Shown: piece after piece, positions 10,002 through 20,112 of the stretch
Numbering within the stretch: the first letter of the stretch is position 1
Layout of the letters: each line of letters opens with the position of its first letter
NCBI GenBank assembly: GCA_032718475.1
Contig: JAUCBJ010005445.1
Span: 1 to 53,574 of the forward strand
Reading direction: 5' to 3'
From: Nemertoderma westbladi
Lineage: Eukaryota; Xenacoelomorpha; Nemertodermatida; Nemertodermatidae
DNA: 53,574 nucleotides
The notes under the pieces: model-generated
Seen by the model: only the letters and a program-made list of their open reading frames with translations
Databases searched by the model: none
What the model was told of the DNA's origin: nothing
Made by a program: the position numbers and the translations under genes

Positions 10002-10568
10002 TTAGATTGCTGGTCTAGCTACGTTAAGTGGGGGGTTGTATGTATAGATTAGGTTAGCTTCCGTCGCTAGTAGTTCGGGTATGTTTGTGAATTGTTTTAT
10101 GGTTGCGGTGCGTAGATTTTCTAAACCACAACCGTATATGTGCCTAGCTAGGAGTATGTCTTCGTGTGTTTTTCCGTCATTGGCTCGTGAGGGGTAGTGT
10201 CGTATGTTGTTGCGGTGTCCATTAAAGCGTTCGTGAAGTTTCTGTCTCGTTTGGCCTATGTAGTATAGAGTAGGGTGGCAGTGGCACCAGGCCAAGTAAC
10301 ATACAGTGTGAGACTTACATGTATAGTGTCCTTTTATCTTTTCACCCCATGGTGTCTGTTGTATGTTAGTGATAGTTTTGCATGTAAGGCAGCGGCTAGA
10401 GTTACATGGCTCATTAGTGGTGTTATTTGTGTGTGTTTGCGTTTGAGTTTTATTTTTGGTTAGTATTTGTCCTAGTGATGTGGGGTTCTTCGTGACTACA
10501 TTAATGTTGATGTCAAGATCGTAGTTTTTGGAGTATCTACGTACAGTATTTTGGAATATGCCCTTCAT
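10002..10568 (-). CDS. GIY-YIG endonuclease domain of the Penelope-like element
   Basis: 188 codons with the C-terminal endonuclease that cuts target DNA for retrotransposition. A Cys-rich linker (CNSSRCLTCK, residues about 56-65, followed by H and C residues) leads to the GIY-YIG core: LYYIGQTRQKLHERFNGH (about 101-118) with the catalytic Arg in the QTR..LHERF helix, and the downstream Glu in LLATEANLIYTYNPPLN (about 168-184). These are hallmarks of canonical Penelope endonucleases. The RT lies upstream in a different frame, so the original protein is split by a frameshift near 10570. The ATG at 10568 is internal to the original protein. Confidence 0.9.
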   Translation of the reverse strand: MKGIFQNTVRRYSKNYDLDININVVTKNPTSLGQILTKNKTQTQTHTNNTTNEPCNSSRCLTCKTITNIQQTPWGEKIKGHYTCKSHTVCYLAWCHCHPTLYYIGQTRQKLHERFNGHRNNIRHYPSRANDGKTHEDILLARHIYGCGLENLRTATIKQFTNIPELLATEANLIYTYNPPLNVARPAI

Positions 10569-11085
10569 CTGTTGATTAGTGGATAGGTAAAATGTGGGTT
10601 TCGAGTTAGTGTCTTTAGGTCTAGTTTGGGGAGTCCAATGTCTAAGTTTGTTAAGGAGGTTCTGGGGGTACTGCCTGAGTAGACATTCGCCAAGGAATTC
10701 GTCTCTGAGTTTGGTATAGTCGTTAGGCTCGCTACATCTGCGGTGGATGCGTAGGAGTTGGCTACGAATTACGGATAGTAGTAATTTCTTATCATGGAAG
10801 CTATTGTAGTGAATCGGGAGTTTATTGCTAGTTGGTTTTTTGTATAATGTAGTTGTTAGTGTTAGTTAATCCGTGTCAAGACGTCAAGGAATGGGAGTGA
10901 TGTGTGGGAGTATTCAATGGTGAATTGTATATCAGAGTTTTGGAATAAGTCGTTACAAGAGGAGTTAGTGATTTTCTGTATGTTGTGAATGTCCTGTTCA
11001 CTTAATATACGTTGTACTATACCATAGCTGTCGTCAACAAACCGTTTGTAGAATGGAATAGGGTAAGTTGTATTATCGTCTGGGG
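10569..11085 (-). pseudogene. Penelope reverse transcriptase, C-terminal fragment
   Basis: Minus-strand translation gives FYKRFVDDSYG around 11020-11050, the RT catalytic motif with both aspartates, then IEYSHTSLPFLDVL (10905-10950), the characteristic Penelope RT block. The frame changes around 10860 and again reaches the endonuclease frame near 10570. The N-terminal half of the RT is absent: sequence passes into the right pseudo-LTR arm by 11284. Confidence 0.8.
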
Positions 11086-11283
11086 GGGTTATGTTTGGAT
11101 CCGAGGTTGAGGTAGTTTCGTTAGTTATGGTTATATTAGGATCTGAGATAGATAGGATAGTTTCGGGAATATTGATGTTGGAATCAGGAGGTGTAAGGTT
11201 AGATATTGGGGTCGTTATTATTGGATCTGAGAAAACGGGGTTAGGTGTAGTGTTTTGTGCTAGTTTAGTTTTATAAGTTATAA

Positions 11284-11809
11284 GTGTTTTTTCCCCTACC
11301 TTCCTCTTAGTTTTTCTGTTTCTTGTGTTTTCTTACTCTGTAAAAATTACAGCTATCATTATGTTGCATTCTACCTAACCATGCGCTTTAAGTAGATACC
11401 TCATAATCCTATGTAACCTACCTAATCCAATTATACCATTCAGTATGTAGACACATGACCACTCCTGGGATTTCCCTATCAACTTCTCCCAACCTTATAA
11501 CCCAACCTGCAACCCTATATTTGTACTTTAGATTGACAGCTTATAACTAACTCGGTGTATTTTCCCTATCACAATTACCTTACGTTATACAGTACATACA
11601 TACACGCTAACCTTTCTGGGATTCATCTATCAGGTATTCCCCTTTAAAACTTATATATATATATATAGACCCCCACCTTTTCCTGTTAGTTGCCAGTACA
11701 TAGTCTGATGCAGACCGGTAGGTCGAAAACGTTTACTATTGTATCTTTATCTAATATAATATAACCAGCTAAAGACCCTCAATACTTTATTATTTTTTCT
11801 ATCATCTTT
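11284..11809 (+). repeat. Right pseudo-LTR arm of the Penelope-like element
   Basis: Inverted counterpart of 9383-9920. It ends with TCATCTTT at 11809, 49 bp before the right target duplication; those 49 bp are unique to this end. Confidence 0.9.
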
Positions 11810-11858
11810 ACACTATGCTGCCGCTGGTGAATGCCTACCACTTCATCCGTTCGTTTAA

Positions 11859-11872
11859 TATTCCTTACTGTG
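11859..11872. repeat. Target-site duplication of the Penelope-like element, right copy
   Basis: Exact repeat of 9368-9381 (TATTCCTTACTGTG). Beyond it the BEL spacer resumes with CTAGTCTGCACCAGG. Confidence 0.85.
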
Positions 11873-12511
11873 CTAGTCTGCACCAGGTAACCTCCTGGCC
11901 CTGTATCAAACATTCTGACCTACTCTACGGGCTGTGCAGTACAGTAGTATGTCTCGTGCGGCCTACACGGTCTGTCCTGCTGTACCCACGCTAACCCTAC
12001 TAACTCCCTAACTCTACTAACTCTCCAACTCTTACTAACTCTCTAACTCTTACTAACTCTTACTAACTCTCTAACTCTTACTAACTCTTACTAACTCTCT
12101 AACTGTTACTAACTCTTACTAACTCCACTAATGGTACTACATACCCTCTTACACTCTAACTAACTCCACTAACGGTACTACGTACCCTCTTACTCTATAA
12201 CTAACTCCACTAACGGTACTACGTACCCTCTTACTCTATAACTAACTCCACTAATGGTACTACGTACCCTCTTTTTACTCTCTAACTAACACTTACTAAC
12301 TTCTATTAATGGTACTGCGTACCCTCTTACTCTACTAACTTCTATCTGTCTATTTACTTACTACTACGTACTATCTGCTATTACTTTCTCTTTCTAACTT
12401 TCTAACTTTCTTTCTATTATTTTTTTTTTATTTTTTTTTTATATTTTGAGTGGGAAGGGCGTCTCGCCCTCAATCACACCCTTCTCAGTCCAACACTTGG
12501 ACGACTAAACT
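11873..12511 (-). other. BEL copy A spacer after pol, with short tandem hairpins
   Basis: Non-coding region between pol and the accessory ORF. From 12000 to 12330 it holds pyrimidine-rich tandem repeats (CTAACTCTTACTAACT) and about five copies of a word close to GGTACTACGTACC (near 12133, 12175, 12213, 12253, 12311), whose ends pair as GGTAC/GTACC around a three-base loop. Copy B has the same feature in a longer array (22240-22690). Some copies are degenerate (ACATACC, TGCGTACC) in agreement with the age of copy A. Confidence 0.75.
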
Positions 12512-14437
12512 CTATGGTGCCCCTTCTAGTAGGCAGCATTTTCCTACAGCCCTCCTGTAGGTCTTGCTGTCCTTTGCTCCTATCTTACCACCTATCCGCA
12601 CTTCAACCGATTGGACTCTTCTGTCCTTGTCGGGGTAGGTGTCTACTACTCTTGCTAGCCTCCACTGATTGTTGATGATTGTGTCGTCAGTGACGATTAC
12701 TAAATCACCTTTCTTTAACTCTCTAGTGGTATTTCTCCACTTGCTCCTCCTGTATAATGTGGGTAGGTATTCCTCGACCCACCTCCTCCAGTACTCTACG
12801 CTTATAGCCTTGGCGACTTTCCAACTCTGTCGGGAGTGTATGTCATCTGGGTCTACACCCCGCATGTTGATAGTCGCCGGCCTTTCTATCAGAAAGTCGC
12901 TGGGTGTTAACAAGTCTAGTGATTCTGGGTCGTCATTTTCTGGATATAGCGGTCTGCTATTGATGATGCCCTCGCACTTAGCTAGCACCGTCCTTAGTAT
13001 GTCCTCCGTCACCATGTGGGTGTTCATCAACTTCGTCATCAGACGCTTGGAACTACCCACAAGTCTCTCGACGCATCCTAAAGTATGCGGCGCATACGGC
13101 ATCCTCCTTTCCCACTTCACCTGTCGTCTCCTCATGGCTGCCCTGACTTCTTCCCCTTCTAGGATGTCCAAGGCCTCCGCCAACTCGTTCTCCGCCCCCA
13201 CAAAGTTGGTTCCATTGTCGGAATAGATCACTGCGATCATTCCACCTTTGCAGTCTCTGAATCTCACTAAGGAATTGATGAATGCCGATGCAATAGCGTC
13301 TTGGGCAAGTTCTATTCCTACCGCCCTCATGTTGTTAATTATGAAGATGATGCCGTAGCGTTTCTCCGTGTGTTGCATCACCTTGATCTTAATCGGCCCG
13401 AACATGTCTACGCCGCAGTGCGTGAATGGCGGGTCGTGCTGTCTCACCCTACTGGCCGGTAATGGCGCCATCTCCTGTACGGCCAGATCCTTTCTCGTCC
13501 GTCGGCAGGTCTTGCACTGCCCCACTACCACCTTCGCCTTCTTTCTTAACTGCGCTATCCAGAAGGTCCTCCGTATCTCCGTGAGGGTCTGGTTGGTGCC
13601 TCCGTGCAATATTGACTTGTGGGAGTCCCAAATGATCTGGTGGACTATCGGCGATCTATTGGGGATGATAATGGGTTTTGGTGGGATGTTAAGGCTGTTG
13701 TTGTTCAGCACTCTAGAATTCATCACCAGAATCCCGTCATCGTTGAGTTGTGGTGACAGAGTGATGAGCTTGCTGTCCCGACGAAGGTGTTGTTGTTTGC
13801 TGACTCGGTCCACTTTGTCACCGTAGTTCTTTCTCTGTTCGTACCGTATCACGGCCTTAGCCGCTCCCTCCAGATCGATGTTTGGTTTCCTCTTGGCGTC
13901 CTTGCCAACTCCCTTGAGGAAATCCCCGTAGGCCCTCCAGTACGCTACCAACTTCTTGGTCTTGTACCAGCTAGAGCTGTAGCTGAGTAGCCTATCTGTC
14001 GGGTTTTCGCATGGCTCTTCTAATTTCGGTTGCACCTCCCTGACTTCCCTCCCCATCTGACTATATATCTCTTCACCTTCTGAATCTTCTCCCTCTTCCC
14101 CTAGTGCTACTCCCTCTGAAACCGGGTCCACCTTCTTCATTGGTGGCCAGGCCGATGTATCGTTCAGGAAGTGTGGCCCGTGCTGCCACAACACTTTCTT
14201 CTTTAAGAAAGTGTGGCATGCCACGCCCCTCAATAACAAGTCTGCTGGGTTCTCATCCGTTGGGCAGTAGTGCCACCTTTCCAAGTCTGTCGTCGCCCTT
14301 ATTTCGTCCATCCTATTTGCGACGAATATAGGGTATCTCGTCTTCTCATTGTGCAGCCATCCAAGCACTACCATGGAGTCCGTCCAGTAGTGGGCCTCCA
14401 CTACTACTAGGATCGGCATGCTGCATTGCAGCTGCAT
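12512..14437 (-). pseudogene. BEL copy A pol: RNase H end, integrase and C-terminal domain
   Basis: 641 open codons, but the first dozen come from the inserted RTE fragment, so this is a chimeric start. Then follow the end of the RNase H region (HYWTDSMVVLGWLHNE, NPADLLLRGV), the integrase zinc domain (HKSILHGG...CKTCRR), the catalytic core with D in GVDMFGP, D in YSDNGTNF and E in CVERLVG, and the terminal BEL/Pao domain (KKGDLVIVTDD, QWRLARVV, TYRRAVGKCCLLEGAP). It is close to copy B throughout. Without the RT this copy cannot move by itself, although the integrase core residues remain. Confidence 0.93.
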
Positions 14438-15769
14438 TTTTAAGAGTGTTGTGCCGGCTTGTCAACAAAATTGCACCGCCACAACTCCCTATCACCCATG
14501 ACATTTGCTAGATCATCCGCATCTTTAATGCCAGTGTCCTTTAAGATGCTTCTCAAGAAAGTCATGGGCTGTCCACCATGCTTATTCACTCCATGAGGCT
14601 GCCAAAGTACAAGATTATGCACTGGCTGGTCCTCACGGCAAAGCAATGTCCTGCAAAGCGGAGGCGATTTTGTTCTAGTGTCAAGCTTGGGGGAACCAAT
14701 GAGACACCTCCAATGTTATATAGTGTCTGGTTGGAGATGTGTGCATTGTACTTGACACAATGAACCCGGCGTAGCATTCTTGTGAATGTGCCATCCAGAG
14801 ATTTGGTGTCCTTAGCAGTTAGAGCCCAGCATGGACTCCCGTAGAGGAGTACTGGAACTACTGCTGCTCTAAATAATCGGACCTTAAGTTTCCGATTAAT
14901 TCTAGGTGACTTCCAAATCCTGGAAAGCCTATTCAAGGCTGCCCATGCCTTTCCCTTACGTATTCGAAGGTCCTCACCTGACTTCCGGATCCATGATCCC
15001 AGGTAACAGAAGTCGTCCACATGCTCAAGCATACCATCTTTTGAGCTTATGCTCATCCGATCAGAGACTTGCTGAGGACTTTCAAAGTTAACTGTCAGAA
15101 TTTTGGTCTTTCTGGAGTTAATAAAAAGACCAACACTAGAAGCAGCATGTTCTAATGAGCTGAGGAGCCGTTGGGCTTCCTGTAATGATTCTGAGAGTAC
15201 TCCTAAGTCATCAGCAAAGTCTAGATCAGTTAGGTACTTTGCAGGATTTCCTCGACTTCTGGAGCCAGTAGGTGGAGTTATCATCACCCCATCATCATTA
15301 TGATGATCTAAGGACATGCGTAGAACATAGTCAACCACAATAATGAACAAGAATGGTGCAAGTGTGTCTCCTTGGAGGACGCCCCATAACACTTCAAATG
15401 GTTCTGTGTCACCGTCAACAGTAGACACGAATGTTGTCAAACCATCGTATACTGATCTGATTGCGGCAATAATTTCATCAGGAATCCCATATAATGAAAG
15501 TATGCTGAACATACGTGACCGAGAGACTGAATCAAAGGCCTTGAAGAAGTCAACAAAGATAACAGCCAGATGCCTGTCTTTCTTTTTTGATAATTCTTCA
15601 ATTATCCTTCTAAGTGCCAAAATGGGCTCCATGGTCCCACGACCTTTACGGAACCCATTCTGATTTCCACGGAGCAGTCTCTCAATGGGATCCCTGATGC
15701 GATTTAATAGAATCCTATTGTATAGCTTTGCAGCAATCGAGATCAATGAGATTCCCCGAAAAGAACCAT
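14400..15769 (-). mobile_element. RTE-like LINE copy 1, 5'-truncated, inserted in BEL copy A pol
   Basis: The 3' end is marked by the RTE tail (CTACTACTAGGATCGG on the plus strand) at about 14400, identical to the ends at 39.3 and 50.0 kb. The 5' end stops at the CCGAAAAGAACCAT word (15769), where copies 2 and 3 continue with AGAGTGTTAGG. BEL sequence resumes on both sides, but the 1.7 kb of pol present in copy B between those points is missing, so insertion and deletion are coupled or a later deletion occurred. Confidence 0.9.
14440..14646 (-). pseudogene. RTE copy 1 C-terminal tail
   Basis: 68 codons giving the last part of the RTE ORF (HNLVLWQPHGVNKHGGQ, ending FVDKPAQHS). It is separated from the main RT frame by a small deletion of about one codon plus a frame change near 14640 (AAAGCAATG here, against CGAAAGCAATG in copy 3). 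The stop is at 14440 and the 3' UTR is only about 40 bp. Confidence 0.8.
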
Positions 15770-15863
15770 GATGATGGATACCTTCCTGACGTCCACCTCC
15801 GGTATCAAGAAATCGATGTTGTCCACGAATCTGTATTGTTCGACCTCGATGTTGGTTGGTCAC
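14586..15863 (-). pseudogene. RTE copy 1 reverse transcriptase, fused to BEL sequence
   Basis: 425 codons. The first about 31 residues are BEL copy A read out of frame; RTE sequence starts at GSFRGISLISIAAKLYNR. RT motifs are intact: QNGFRKGRGT, VIFVDFFKAFDSVSR (motif A), VLWGVLQGDTLAPFLF (motif B) and LDFADDLGVL (motif C). The C-terminal RTE region (LLYGSPCWALT, LRFAGHC) follows, then the frame is lost. The apparent ATG start belongs to BEL and has no meaning for RTE. Confidence 0.85.
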
Positions 15864-17170
15864 CTGGCGTTTATGTTGATTGATTCTATTACCTGGATGG
15901 GGTCAATGGTCGCCCCATAATCGCATCCCGGTGCTATCACTGATATCTCGCACGGTCCCGTCCTCATCTCCAGGACCTCATCTTTGCTGGAGATGGTTGT
16001 TACCGCCATCCTACTTGGCCTCGTCTATAACCCTATCTCCTCGGCCACCCAATTCTCCACCAATGTGAAGGCTGCTCCGCTGTCGACCAGCATCAAAGTA
16101 GTAACTGATCAACCGCCTTCTCCTTCACCCTCACTGGCACTACCCCGATTAGTACCGTCCCCCTTTTCTTCGCCCCTACGGTGCTTGTCGCCATTGTTTG
16201 CCCTTTGCCTTGACCGAACTTAATTGGTGTTTCTTTGCATTGATCAGCTTTGTGTCCGCCCGCCACACATCGGTGACAGATTCCACTCTTCCTTGCATAT
16301 TCGACCTGATCCTGTTTGGGCAATGCTTGCCAATACCTGCAGTTCATGGTCTGATGAAGTGAGTTCGAATGCAATTGGCATTTGTTGTTTGGATTATAGC
16401 CGTCCCTATACAGTGCGCTGCATATCGCACTCACGTTCGTACCTAGTTCCCTACTGTTATTATTGTTTGGGTTTGGCCTACTGGGCGTGTTGGGGTTATA
16501 TTTGTTTGTGTTGTTATTTTGCCCCTGTCCACTCCATGGTGTGGCCCAACCCCCGGCTAGATGTGGACTAGCAGTCCCCTGCGTCGCCGCGTATGGCAGC
16601 GATTGTCTAAGCTTTGGTAATGCATTTGCCGTGTTGTGTTCTGGTTTCGGCCTGTTATATTCGGTCTTTGGCGCCCTCCCCAGACTATCCTCGCTATACA
16701 CTAGTTCCGTGATCAACTCTGCGTCGTAGTTGAGGAAGTTCGACATTTCCTCTAGGCCCGGTTCTGCACCCTTCTTCTCCCGGGTGGAGAAGGCGATCTT
16801 TCTCCATTTATTGCGCAGCCAGATCGGCAGTGCCTGCGCTATTGTGGAGATATTATTAGATGCGTTGAGTTCGTATGGCGCGTCTAGTGTTTTCAGCACA
16901 ATTAAAGCCTTCTCGACCATGTTAGCAAACGTCTTTATGCTGACAGGGTTATCCTGTAGGCCACTCGATGTTATACCCCTCAGGGTTTGCCGGATGATCT
17001 TGGCAGGGTGTCCGTATTCCCTGTCTAGGGCCCGCCATGCAGTTGTGAAGCCACCCTTGATGCCCTGATACTGCCTCACGATGTCGTACGCTGGGCCTCC
17101 TGTGTATACCTGTAGATATTTTAGGCACTCCCCTGCATCAGGTTCTTAGTTAATATCTCGTTGCTGTACA
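15770..17170 (-). pseudogene. BEL copy A gag C-terminus and start of protease
   Basis: The main open piece (17079-16093, 328 codons) matches copy B gag: RQYQGIKGGFTTAWRALDREYGHPAK, then a CCHC knuckle CHRCVAGGHKADQCK (about residues 274-288), then the KKRGTVLIGVVPV linker. A one-base deletion near 16120 shifts the frame just before the protease; the LVDSGAAF motif is still visible in another frame at about 16060-16090. BEL sequence then runs on in broken frames to 15770, where the RTE fragment interrupts it. Confidence 0.88.
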
Positions 17171-17174
17171 TGCG

Positions 17175-17496
17175 TCAGAATTGCAGGTACTCTTTCGGCC
17201 TGCTTCTGTCGAATTTAAATGGCTCTACAGGTGGTAGCTCGATTCTGGTCTTTAGCGCATCGTTAAGTGTCACCATTCCCATTGCATGTGCTTCCAATGG
17301 GTTCGAAGGACGCTGTACAGATTCTCCCATTGGGTGCGGCCCGCCCGTACAGCCTGTTGACTTTCTTTGCATCAGGTATACCATTGGGGGTAACGGCCCC
17401 CTCCATATTTCCGTATCGCAAGATCTGTTTTCGTCCAGGGGGTTCGATGTTCTTATTCCTGTTTGAGTGTATTGTTGATATTGTAATGGGGGAATG
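17175..17496 (-). pseudogene. BEL copy A gag, conserved capsid-start segment
   Basis: Includes RIELPPVEPFKFDRSRP, the conserved opening of the BEL/Pao gag domain (DUF1759-like, LP..ELPKFDG type). A TGA at 17175-17177 stands where copy B reads CGG. The frame is entered from the upstream gag frame across the poly-G tract at 17505-17521. Confidence 0.75.
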
Positions 17497-18501
17497 TCAC
17501 CCTGCCCCCCCCCCCCCCCCCACCGGTATGTTTGGTACTGGGGTTGATGTTAATATATTGGGGCCCATACACCTATCCGCAATAACTCTCCCCTCCCCTG
17601 GATATATGTTATGTCCCTGCATATTATAGTCATACTGCTGTGCTGGTACCGGTATAGGCCTATCCACTTCTTGCCTACCTACCAGTATGTACTCAGCGAC
17701 TTCCGGATCTAATCCCGTTGTTCGCGCTACCCTATCGCCTACACTATCTCTCCCAGCATGGCCTATAGTATGTGCAGTAAGGCCTACAGTATGTCCTGCA
17801 GTCTGTATGTGTCCTTCCGGACCGAAGTTTAACCTTCTCGAATAGTCCAAGAAGTCCTCCTTGCGACTACCGTACTCTCGATCGGCAGCTATATCCCATC
17901 GGGAAGTTTCCCTTCGATCCCCTCTCCTGTTCTCGTCCTCATACCGGTACGTCCTGTACCCCTCTCTCGGCGTATAATATATCTCGCCAGGCTGCGTCTC
18001 TCCAGGGCGACGGCAATCTCCCGGAGTTCGACCCCACTGACTCTCTAACTCCATTTCTACTACCGATGGCTTGCTATCCATCCTCGCTCTCCCGTCGCTC
18101 GTAGCAACGCTTCTTCTATTCTCTTCTCTTCTTCTCTCTTCAGTGTAGCATCCCCGCTCATGAGATCTCTCGTCGACCTCCCAGTTAAACTCCACTGCTC
18201 TTCTTCCCTCTTCTGACTGGGCTCGACGTCTCGTTGCTCGCCCGCTCACGATGCCAACCTCCCTCTCTCTAGCCGGTCGGACGCCGCTGGGGATATTTGT
18301 AATCCCCCTACTATTCTCCGTCGCCGGGTGCTGCGGTTCACCTAACTCGCCCCGCGCAATATCAATGATATCATTAACAATAACATTCTCTGCCACTGAA
18401 TTCACTGAATTCGGATTATTATTTAAATTATTTTGTATATTTGGATTAGAATCGGGATTATTTTGCGTATTTAGATTTAAATTATTTGAATTACCTTGCA
18501 T
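17497..18501 (-). pseudogene. BEL copy A gag, Asn-rich and Arg-rich middle part
   Basis: 334 codons: an Asn-rich stretch (NNLNLNTQNNPDSNPNIQNN), a Glu/Arg-rich basic region, then a TAGHTVGLTAHTIGHAGR-type segment and a conserved end (MQGHNIYPGEG, CMGPNILTSTPVPNIPV) that runs into poly-Gly coded by a G17 run. It lacks the 20-residue repeats seen in copy B. It ends at TGA just after the G run. No known domain is recognised; I call it gag from its position and its match to copy B. Confidence 0.7.
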
Positions 18502-18668
18502 ATTTGAATTATTTTCTATATTTGGATTTAAATTATTATTTTAATTATTTTGTGCATTTAAATTAGGGATATTCGGATTTAAATTATTATTGTCGGGCAA
18601 AATATTATTTCCTGGAATGAGAGTTTGATTAGGGTTGTCTACTACGGTACTATTAATATTAACGCCTT

Positions 18669-19986
18669 CTAACGTATTATTATTACCCCCCCGCCCGTAC
18701 GGTTACACCAGTCTTGGGTCTGTTGTCTGGTCCCTGTAAGTGGGGTATTAACAACCGTTTCCATAACTTCTGGCTCCTCGTAAATTCTACCCGAGCCAGC
18801 CTCACTCTCAGATAACCCCAATTGCGCCAGCTCTAGTCGGTGCTTCTGTTTGGCCTGATATTGCATAAGCCCCCTCAACTGGGCATGCATATCATCCCGC
18901 ATGCGCTTTCCCGCTCTCTCTCTCTCTCTATCCTCTCACAAACTCTGGTTCGCCAACTCTGTCTCTCTCACCACACGCTATTTACGCTTGCTCTCTGCTC
19001 TCGCCTCCCGCTCTCTACGCTCGTTTGCTTCTCTCTCCTCTTGCTCTCTACAATTCCTCGCCACCCTCTCGGCCCTCTCTCTACACTCCCTTGCCAACTC
19101 TGTCTCTTTCTCTAACAACGCAGTTTCCTCATCCAATTGCCTCTCTAATTCTTTCTGGTTTAGCGCCACCATGTCTAATTGACACGCCAGATCTATCTCC
19201 AACACCCTTCTTGCTTTCGCGGAGGATGTAGCGGACTTATCGGTCACAACAGACTCCCGTCGCCTCTCTGTCCTACTAACTTTCCCCCGCTTTCTGGGGT
19301 TCTCGCTAATCGACGAGACCGAATCCTTGGGGTTAACCTCGGGTTTGCCCTCGTGCGGATCTGCCCCAACCCACTAGCTTAATTCCCCTGGCATCCACTA
19401 AATACGACCCTACATACACTATTTCAGGCTCCATAACCCCGGATCGCCAGAGCTCGAATAGTTCGGTGGCGACCCCCCTCGCTCTCTCACTCGCCAGTTC
19501 TCCCTGCCCGAAACGAACTAGATACTGAAAGTGTTTATTCGACTCACCTAGCCGCTGGCTCAACTTTCCCTGATTTACCTTCTCTTCCTCTTTGGCCTCC
19601 TTCAACAGTTTCTTAGTTGCGTTGTAGGCGCATCAAAGCCAATCGCTGGTCCCGACGTCCTCTTTGCCGACATCTTCTCCTCCTCTCCTGGTTCGGCGTC
19701 GTACCGGCATCCCTACTGTCGCCATTCCGGTGGGCCGTCCGTCGCCCTCGGCCTGTGGCTGGCCGGCGACTTCGGTACTCCGACCGCCGTTGTGCGTCGA
19801 CTCGTCCCTTCCTTGTGGTAGACGGCCGCCCTCCGCTTGGGGTACCGGATCGTCCCTCGTCAGCGAATCCGGGGTTGCAGGTCGATACCGTCTCGTTGCG
19901 GCCTCACGGATCGTTTGGTTGGTATCGTCCAGGGTCTGCGGCGGCGTCCTTTCTCCCTCTGATAATCGGGGTCCTCTATCGCTCAT
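18669..19986 (-). pseudogene. BEL copy A gag, N-terminal extension (coiled-coil)
   Basis: Begins at ATG 19986 (MSDRGPRLSEGERTPP), homologous to copy B from TIREAATRRYRP onward. Pieces 19986-19633 and 19605-19333 are in one frame, separated by a TGA where copy B has CGA; pieces 19247-18978 and 18902-18669 follow in another frame after an indel near 19300. The second half is Glu/Arg-rich and likely coiled coil (REREARAESK). The extension meets a G7 run at 18686-18692, where the next gag segment changes frame. Function is unknown. Confidence 0.7.
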
Positions 19987-20030
19987 CCTTTACTCCTACA
20001 GTCACAGTTTAGTAGTTAGTAGTTTCTCAC

Positions 20031-20112
20031 TGTGACGGGATCAAGGGATCCGGACCGGATATGTAAACTACGCATCACCGTGTTTGCTTTAGGGATTGCT
20101 GCTGGTATTTAG
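20031..20112 (-). repeat. Truncated 5' LTR of BEL copy A
   Basis: 82 bp from TGTGACGGGATC to GGTATTTAGG, matching 5118-5199 with only a few changes. The LTR is then cut and passes directly into 30-bp minisatellite. In sense orientation this is the 3' edge (the U5 end) of the 5' LTR, so the promoter part is missing. Confidence 0.88.

Larger units (their letters stand above)
9382..11858 (-). mobile_element. Penelope-like element with inverted pseudo-LTRs, nested in BEL copy A
   Basis: A 2.48-kb insertion bounded by a 14-bp duplication. Two long arms in inverted orientation (9383-9920 and 11284-11809) flank part of a reverse transcriptase and a GIY-YIG endonuclease on the minus strand. The right side has an extra 49 bp (11810-11858) beyond the arm, as in the asymmetric terminal extensions known from Penelope. 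The RT is 5'-truncated. Arm similarity is high: mainly one 12-bp A-rich indel and scattered substitutions. It sits between pol and the accessory ORF of BEL copy A and so is younger than that copy. Confidence 0.9.
5118..20112 (-). mobile_element. BEL/Pao LTR retrotransposon, copy A (decayed, with nested insertions)
   Basis: Minus-strand element with a 3' LTR at 5118-5747 and only 82 bp of the 5' LTR at 20031-20112. In sense order it holds gag (19986 down to about 16300), start of the protease (to 15770), a gap filled by an RTE fragment, the RNase H end, integrase and C-terminal domain (14399-12512), a repeat-rich spacer, a Penelope-like insertion, and an accessory ORF (9061-6580). Compared with copy B it lacks about 1.7 kb of pol including the whole RT. 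Many stops and frameshifts show that it is old. Target-site duplications cannot be checked because the 5' LTR is cut. Confidence 0.92.
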
